DNA of 64,000 nt, from positions 52,475 through 116,474 of the forward strand of contig JACRPL010000012.1 of NCBI GenBank assembly GCA_016223245.1, given 5' to 3'. The stretch comes from Candidatus Saganbacteria bacterium. Its GTDB lineage: Bacteria; Margulisbacteria; WOR-1; XYC2-FULL-46-14; XYC2-FULL-37-10. Every line of letters begins with the position of its first letter. Within the stretch, counting starts at the first letter, position 1. This document shows positions 59,653 through 64,000 of this stretch, one piece after another. Both the position numbers and the translations under genes were made by a program. The notes under the pieces were generated by a model. That model saw only the letters and a list, made by a program, of their open reading frames with translations. It ran no database searches and was not told the origin of the DNA.

Positions 59653-61041
59653 ATGAAGGTCTTGCTGCTCAACCCTCCATATGAAAAACATTTTATACGC
59701 TCCGCACGTTGGGCGGCAAAAAGCATTTCCGGCAGCAACTGGTACCCGATATGGCTTGCCTATTGCACTGGGCTTTTGGGAAAGCAAGGGCATGAAGCGA
59801 AATTAGTTGACGCTTTGGTTGAAAGTTATTCTATTGAGAAGACTGTTCAAATAGCTAACAAATTCTCGCCAGGCCTTACGGTCATTTATATTTCAACAGC
59901 CAGTCTAGCAAGCGATGTAAAAGTTGCTGAATTGATAAAAGAAAAAACAGGGTCAAAGATCGTCCTTGTCGGCCCTTGGTGCGCGGTTGAGCCAAGCGAT
60001 ATCATTAACAGCTCAAACGCGGTCGATGCAATAGCGCTTTATGAATTTGATTATACTATTTTAGAAATAGCCCAAGAGAAGGAATTAAAAGACATTAAGG
60101 GCCTATGGTGGAAGAGAGGCGGCGAGATCATACGGAATCCGCTAAGGGAACCCGTCACATCAGAAGAGCTGAATGGATTTCCATTTGTTACAGACGTATA
60201 CAAACGGCACCTTGATATAAGGAAGTATTTCCAGGCTCCCCAGCTCCACCCTTTTGTCGACCTTTTCACAGGGCGGGGCTGTGCTTGGGGAAAATGTGTT
60301 TTTTGCCTTTGGCCATATGCCATGACTAAGGGCGCGCCTTATCGAATGCGAAAGATTGAGAATGTAATCGATGAAATAAAATATATCAAAAAAGAATTGT
60401 CCTATGTCAAAGAGATCTTTTTGCAGGACGATACTTTGCAGGCCGACCGAGCGCGCGAATTCTCAAAAGAATTGCTCCGAAACAATATCAAGACCACATG
60501 GTCATGTTATTCTAGGGCGAACCTGGATTTTGATACGCTAAAGATCATGAAAGAAAGCGGATGCAGAGGACTTCATGTCGGATATGAGTCGGCTGATCCA
60601 AAGATATTAAGATCGATCAATAAGGGCGTTACAGTGGAAGAAATGGAGAAGTTCACAAATACCGCATACGATCTAGGATTTATAATTCATGCCGATTTTA
60701 TTATTGGATTGCCTGGAGAGACGACTGAAACGATCAAAACAACCATTAGATGGGCAAAAAGATTGAAAGCCCATTCTTATCAATTTGTTACCCCCAAAGC
60801 ATATAGAAATACGCCATTATATACTTGGGCGGAAAATCATCATATAATAAAAAATGGCGAAGCTGTTATTTCTGAATTAAGTTCAAATGAATTGGATCAG
60901 TGGGTAAATCGTGCTATTAAGGAATGCCACCTGAACATTTATTATTTATACAGGATGATGCGGCGCCCTTACGAATTGGGAAGAATGATAAAGAGCGCTT
61001 GGTTTGTAATATTTAGCATCTTAAGCGGATCGAAACATTAA
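59653..61041 (+). CDS. B12-type radical SAM protein with unusual cluster motif
   Basis: 462 residues from ATG 59653 (AGGGGA ahead). N-terminal cobalamin-binding-like domain (LLLNPPYEKHFI; YISTASLASDVKVAELI), then GRGCAWGKCVFCLWPYAM. Here the cluster cysteines are C210, C215 and C218, spacing CX4CX2C instead of the usual CX3CX2C; the FCLWP context is otherwise typical of the family. The barrel continues to LHVGYESADPKILRSINKGV and ADFIIGLPGET. One base after the previous gene. Substrate unknown. Confidence 0.8.
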   Translation: MKVLLLNPPYEKHFIRSARWAAKSISGSNWYPIWLAYCTGLLGKQGHEAKLVDALVESYSIEKTVQIANKFSPGLTVIYISTASLASDVKVAELIKEKTGSKIVLVGPWCAVEPSDIINSSNAVDAIALYEFDYTILEIAQEKELKDIKGLWWKRGGEIIRNPLREPVTSEELNGFPFVTDVYKRHLDIRKYFQAPQLHPFVDLFTGRGCAWGKCVFCLWPYAMTKGAPYRMRKIENVIDEIKYIKKELSYVKEIFLQDDTLQADRAREFSKELLRNNIKTTWSCYSRANLDFDTLKIMKESGCRGLHVGYESADPKILRSINKGVTVEEMEKFTNTAYDLGFIIHADFIIGLPGETTETIKTTIRWAKRLKAHSYQFVTPKAYRNTPLYTWAENHHIIKNGEAVISELSSNELDQWVNRAIKECHLNIYYLYRMMRRPYELGRMIKSAWFVIFSILSGSKH

Positions 61042-61050
61042 GAAAATAGA

Positions 61051-62682
61051 TCAAGTCCGCCCGAACATTTTTTCGAAGTTTTCTTTTGTAAGCCTGACCA
61101 TCGTCGGTCGGCCATGAGGACAAGTCAAAGGGTTCGAGGTTAAATAAAGGTCGCGGATAAGCCCTTGTATCTCTCCAATTTCTAATTTATCCCCCGCTTT
61201 TACGGCTCCGCGGCAAGCCAAATACTTGTTCATCCTCTCTTTTCTTTTTTCGGGCTGGTTCTTGTATTCTTTATCCTTGAATTCGGAGATCAAGTCGGTA
61301 AATATTTCTTTCGGCGATTCAAGGCTAATAAAAGATGGGACGGATCGCAAAATAAAAGAATCCTTGCCGAATATTTCGATATCAAAGCCCATTTCTTTTA
61401 TTGTTTCAAGATTTTCTTCAACTATAATCGAGTCTAAGTGATTAAATCCTAAAGTTTCCGGGATCAATAAACTCTGGAAGCTTGAAGCCTTCCCCCTATT
61501 TGTAAGCTGATCAAAAAGTACTCTCTCGTGCGCGGCATGCTGGTCGATCAAAACAAGGTCCACACCATCTGTACATATTATAATGTAAGTGTCTATGAGT
61601 TGATATAGTGGAATTAATGGGGAGATGCCGGTTACTTCCATTGTAAGAGGAGTTGGGGTGAGGGTGATGATGCCAGTTTGGTTGTTGGTCATAGGGAATT
61701 GGTCTTGCTCAATTCTATCCAAACTACCTAGCCCAATATCCATACTGGCCTCTGGCCCCTCACCTACCCTCATTTTACCCATTGCAGCAGAAACAGCCTC
61801 TCTTACTTGACCCATCACTATTTTATTATTAAGAAACTTAACTTCCCTCTTGGAGGGATGGACATTAACATCGACTTCATTGGGTTTAATATTTATGAAT
61901 AGCACGGCTATCGGATAACGGTTTGATGGGATCAAAGTTCGATATGCGTCCTCAAGAGCTCTGGACAAAAGAAAATTATTGATCGATCGATTATTTACAA
62001 AAAAGCTTTCATATCCGCGATCAATGCGGCTGATCGTTGGTTTTGAAACATATCCCGACACGTTGTCACTTTTAACTTCGATCAGATCTTTTGCGATATC
62101 GAGTCCATAAACAGAATATATTGCATCAAATAATTTCCCATTTCCCGCCGACATAAGAACTTCTTTGCCATCGACAACCAACTTAAAGGATATTTCCGGG
62201 TTCGAAAGAATAAAACGAGTAACAAGGTTTTGGATATGCCCGAGTTCAGTATAATTGCTCTTCAGAAATTTTAATCGAACAGGAATGTTATGAAAGAGGT
62301 CTTTTACTTTCATGGCCAAACCATGCCCGCTTGGATTTTGTTCGATCGTCATATTTGAAACGCTATGGATAGACGGCAATGCTTCGCCTCGGAATCCTAG
62401 GCTTTTTAGATTAAACAGGTCATCGAGCGAAGAGATTTTACTAGTCGAATGTCTTTCGAGTGCAAGTTTAATTTCATCTTGCGCCATACCGATCCCGTCA
62501 TCAGTAACGCATATAAACTTCTTCCCGGCATCTTGTATCTCGATCGTTATATGTGTTGCTTTAGCATCGATTGAATTTTCAACAAGTTCTTTTACAACGG
62601 AAGCGGGCCGCTCCACAACTTCGCCGGCGGCAATTTTGTTTACAAGATCAGGTGGGAGTATTTTTATTTTTGATTTATCCAT
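61051..62682 (-). CDS. mutL: MutL, DNA mismatch repair protein
   Basis: 543 residues, short for MutL (~600). GHL ATPase: IAAGEVVERPASVVKELVENSIDA, VTDDGIGM, HSTSKI, LGFRGEALPSI. C-terminal domain has DQHAAHERV, ACRGAVKAG and CPHGRPT, close to the metal-dependent endonuclease motifs of MutL in bacteria lacking MutH; the last Glu of the DQHA motif is Asp here. The linker (~320-345) contains a repeat-derived stretch. ATG lies 5 bases after the nucleotidyltransferase stop. Confidence 0.93.
   Translation of the reverse strand: MDKSKIKILPPDLVNKIAAGEVVERPASVVKELVENSIDAKATHITIEIQDAGKKFICVTDDGIGMAQDEIKLALERHSTSKISSLDDLFNLKSLGFRGEALPSIHSVSNMTIEQNPSGHGLAMKVKDLFHNIPVRLKFLKSNYTELGHIQNLVTRFILSNPEISFKLVVDGKEVLMSAGNGKLFDAIYSVYGLDIAKDLIEVKSDNVSGYVSKPTISRIDRGYESFFVNNRSINNFLLSRALEDAYRTLIPSNRYPIAVLFINIKPNEVDVNVHPSKREVKFLNNKIVMGQVREAVSAAMGKMRVGEGPEASMDIGLGSLDRIEQDQFPMTNNQTGIITLTPTPLTMEVTGISPLIPLYQLIDTYIIICTDGVDLVLIDQHAAHERVLFDQLTNRGKASSFQSLLIPETLGFNHLDSIIVEENLETIKEMGFDIEIFGKDSFILRSVPSFISLESPKEIFTDLISEFKDKEYKNQPEKRKERMNKYLACRGAVKAGDKLEIGEIQGLIRDLYLTSNPLTCPHGRPTMVRLTKENFEKMFGRT
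61647..61706. repeat. Repeat-derived segment in mutL linker
   Basis: Minus strand carries gaccaattccctatgacca (the dispersed gaccaatgacc type) followed by atcaccctcaccccaactcc (resembling the outer arm of repeat copies 4 and 5). In frame, coding FPMTNNQTGIITLTPTPLT in the inter-domain linker. Confidence 0.6.
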
Positions 62683-62687
62683 TGGGA

Positions 62688-63266
62688 TTAAATCTCGGAA
62701 ATATTTTTCAGCACTGAATCAAGTTTCCGGTCAACCCCTGCTCTTTTTGCAAAAGCAAACATTCTATCCTTATCAATGTTCTTTAAAAGTTTCATTGCCT
62801 TCAATAATTCTTGAACATCAACAAGATCTTGGGGGCCGCCCGCTTTAAGCTTTAAAACAACTAAATCTTCAGCCAAAGCAATGGGTATTGAAAGATTTTC
62901 AAACAATTTAATGGATGAAGCGGAATTTACCATTTCTTCCTGCCATTTCCAAAATACAGGTATAATATCAACTAATTCATCATCATTTTTATCGAAGATG
63001 CGGATCAAGCCTTTTATTGGGTCATCGGCTGTTCCTTTGAATATTTTATATGAATACCCCATTTCTTTAATTGTTTTTGGGAATATTTCAGAAAAAAAAT
63101 CGTTTTCAGCGGAAACAAGAAAATCGATATCCTGCGTCGCTCTCGGTTTCGATCTTGCGGAAACAGCTAAAGCACCAATAAGCGCAAAGCCTGTAATTTT
63201 GTTTTCATTTTTTGCTTTTTGAAGCTGCTTTGCAAAAACTATTAGCTCTTTTTCAAGATTTTTCAT
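62688..63266 (-). CDS. Nucleotidyltransferase-like protein (AbiEii/MNT type)
   Basis: 192 residues. ALIGALAVSARSKPRATQDIDFLV (~28-51) is the minimal nucleotidyltransferase motif G(G/A)xAV...R.T.DID, with the second acidic residue in ELVDIIPVF; PIALAEDLVVLKLKAGGPQDLVDV matches the C-terminal part of AbiEii-type proteins. These often act as toxins or partners in toxin-antitoxin/abortive systems. Overlaps a 49-residue gene upstream by 14 bases. Confidence 0.7.
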   Translation of the reverse strand: MKNLEKELIVFAKQLQKAKNENKITGFALIGALAVSARSKPRATQDIDFLVSAENDFFSEIFPKTIKEMGYSYKIFKGTADDPIKGLIRIFDKNDDELVDIIPVFWKWQEEMVNSASSIKLFENLSIPIALAEDLVVLKLKAGGPQDLVDVQELLKAMKLLKNIDKDRMFAFAKRAGVDRKLDSVLKNISEI

Positions 63267-63402
63267 TTGTTTGTTTTTTGACGGATGCCTTAAGTTTGAA
63301 GCATAATTGCGAGATTTCGATTGATTTAAGCAGTTTTTCGGCAGGGCTCTTTTTCAGCGCTTTCATTAATGAATCTAAATTTGTTTCCTTTTTAACATTC
63401 AT
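63253..63402 (-). CDS. Small partner gene of the nucleotidyltransferase
   Basis: 49 residues, ATG at 63402. Lys-rich and helical (NVKKETNLDSLMKALKKSPA, then EKLLKSIEISQLCFKLKASV). The 3' end overlaps the nucleotidyltransferase start by 14 bases, indicating coupled translation. Position and size fit an antitoxin-like partner, but there is no recognisable domain. No clear Shine-Dalgarno. Confidence 0.5.
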   Translation of the reverse strand: MNVKKETNLDSLMKALKKSPAEKLLKSIEISQLCFKLKASVKKQTNEKS

Positions 63403-63439
63403 TATAGGTAATTATAACACAATCTTTGCTATTAGAAGA

Positions 63440-63853
63440 TCAGGCGGAAGTATTTTTATCTTGTTCATTTATTTTATCGAAAACCTCTTGGGGAATGCGC
63501 ATTGGCCTAAAAGTTTTAATATCAAGGGCAAACAAAATTATATGCGCGGTTACAAGAGGCCTATTATCTTTTATAACTTTTTGCAGAAAGATAAGCCTTG
63601 CTCCCGTTATTTTTTCAATCTCTGTTTCGATAACAAGTTCGTCGTCATAAAATGCGGGAGAATTGTAACTGCAATCGACATGCTCGACTGCAAAGACTAT
63701 CCCTTTTTGTTTTAGGGCTTTGAGCGATAAGCCAAGATCCCTGATATACTCCGTCCTGCCCTGCTCAAAATATCCAAGATAATTCGCGTAATATACGACG
63801 CCCTCCGCATCGGTATCACGGTATATAGGGCGGATTGATATATGGTTTTTCAT
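63440..63853 (-). CDS. ybgC: YbgC-type acyl-CoA thioesterase
   Basis: 137 residues, single hotdog domain. IRPIYRDTDAEGVVYYANYLGYFEQGRTEYIRDLG contains the catalytic Asp (DTDAEGVVYYANY) of the 4HBT/YbgC family; CSYNSPAFYDDELVIETEI is the usual continuation. Hydrolyses acyl-CoA or acyl-ACP thioesters; in proteobacteria linked to Tol-Pal, but no tol gene is here. An insertion sequence begins about 12 bases upstream of its ATG and may have removed its promoter. Confidence 0.88.
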   Translation of the reverse strand: MKNHISIRPIYRDTDAEGVVYYANYLGYFEQGRTEYIRDLGLSLKALKQKGIVFAVEHVDCSYNSPAFYDDELVIETEIEKITGARLIFLQKVIKDNRPLVTAHIILFALDIKTFRPMRIPQEVFDKINEQDKNTSA

Positions 63854-63865
63854 GGTGATCTTTTT

Positions 63866-64000
63866 AGCCCCCTGTTATAATTGGACTAACTGGAAAGAGA
63901 GTTTTAAGGGGGTTCAGGGAATGACGCACAGGAAATGGACGGCGGAGGAAAAAATGTCAGTTGTGCTGGAGATGTTTAGGCAGGCGCGACCGGTAACGCA
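63866..64000 (+). mobile_element. Left end of an IS3-type insertion sequence
   Basis: A terminal-repeat-like start (agccccctgttataattgga near 63866) is followed by the 5' end of a transposase gene and runs out of the window. CCCCC-rich ends are common for IS3 relatives. The opposite end and target duplication are not visible. Confidence 0.6.
63921..64000 (+). CDS. Transposase OrfA, IS3/IS911-like (5' part)
   Basis: First 26 residues: THRKWTAEEKMSVVLEMFRQ then ARPVT, the start of the helix-turn-helix domain of IS3-family OrfA (typically followed by the recognition helix and a leucine zipper). CAGGGA precedes the ATG. Cut by the window end. Confidence 0.7.
   Translation, partial: MTHRKWTAEEKMSVVLEMFRQARPVT

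Overview
The window looks like chromosomal DNA of an uncultured Gram-negative-type (diderm), flagellated bacterium. Diderm evidence: two LolA-like proteins, several outer-membrane beta-barrel proteins ending in Phe, and a flagellar export apparatus. The mix of flagellar genes, type II fatty-acid synthesis with a FabK-type reductase, class 1B PyrD/PyrK, a SprA-like surface protein and many dispersed short palindromes would fit a candidate phylum such as WOR-1/Saganbacteria-Margulisbacteria. That placement is inference only; no marker gene here proves it.

Layout. 1-5.7 kb: the end of a flagellar export operon (fliP end, fliQ, fliR, flhB, flhA, a small unknown gene, a FliA/WhiG-type sigma factor). 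5.8-7.3 kb: a three-gene toxin-antitoxin-like operon, the remnant of an HTH regulator, and a tRNA cluster (Gly, Cys, Val) followed by a broken tRNA-Gly copy that carries a palindromic insertion. 7.3-17 kb: an FAD oxidoreductase, pyrK-pyrD, tandem LolA-like genes, a GT83 glycosyltransferase, maf, sixA, fluC, an AI-2E-type permease, a decayed cstA and an SrkA-like kinase. 18-31.6 kb: an accessory island bounded by two inverted copies of a ~160-bp element, each with a bidirectional terminator hairpin and an outward-facing sigma70-like promoter. 31.7-40.5 kb: tRNA-Tyr, rlmB, a class III aminotransferase, a secreted subtilase and a 1,431-residue SprA-like outer-membrane protein. 40.5-50.1 kb: a lipid operon, rpmF-plsX-fabH-acyl-CoA dehydrogenase-etfB-etfA-fabD-fabG-acpP-fabK-fabF, read leftward from a consensus promoter and running into the SprA-like gene. 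50.1-61 kb: an MFS transporter, membrane glycosyltransferases and two B12-type radical SAM proteins, one fused to a methyltransferase. 61-64 kb: mutL, a nucleotidyltransferase with a small partner, ybgC and the left end of an insertion sequence.

The most interesting region is the island at 19-31.5 kb. Its leftward operon encodes a HAD phosphatase, a double SIS (GmhA-like) protein, a fusion of a fucokinase-like GHMP kinase with a UDP-sugar pyrophosphorylase, a processive-type GT2 membrane synthase with a long insertion, and a secreted TIM-barrel hydrolase. Converging on it from the left are an unknown gene and a helical-repeat plus outer-membrane-barrel protein. Together these resemble a synthase-dependent exopolysaccharide system (precursor kinase/nucleotidyltransferase, GT2 synthase, periplasmic hydrolase, TPR-barrel exporter) that I cannot match to a named one. 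Both the exporter and the hydrolase are cut by a single in-frame TAG. A C12 tract sits in the apparent promoter spacer of the exporter gene.

A second theme is repeat colonisation. Nested palindromes occur between genes and supply or abut some stop or start codons. Short repeat-derived segments also sit in frame inside PyrK, EtfA and MutL.
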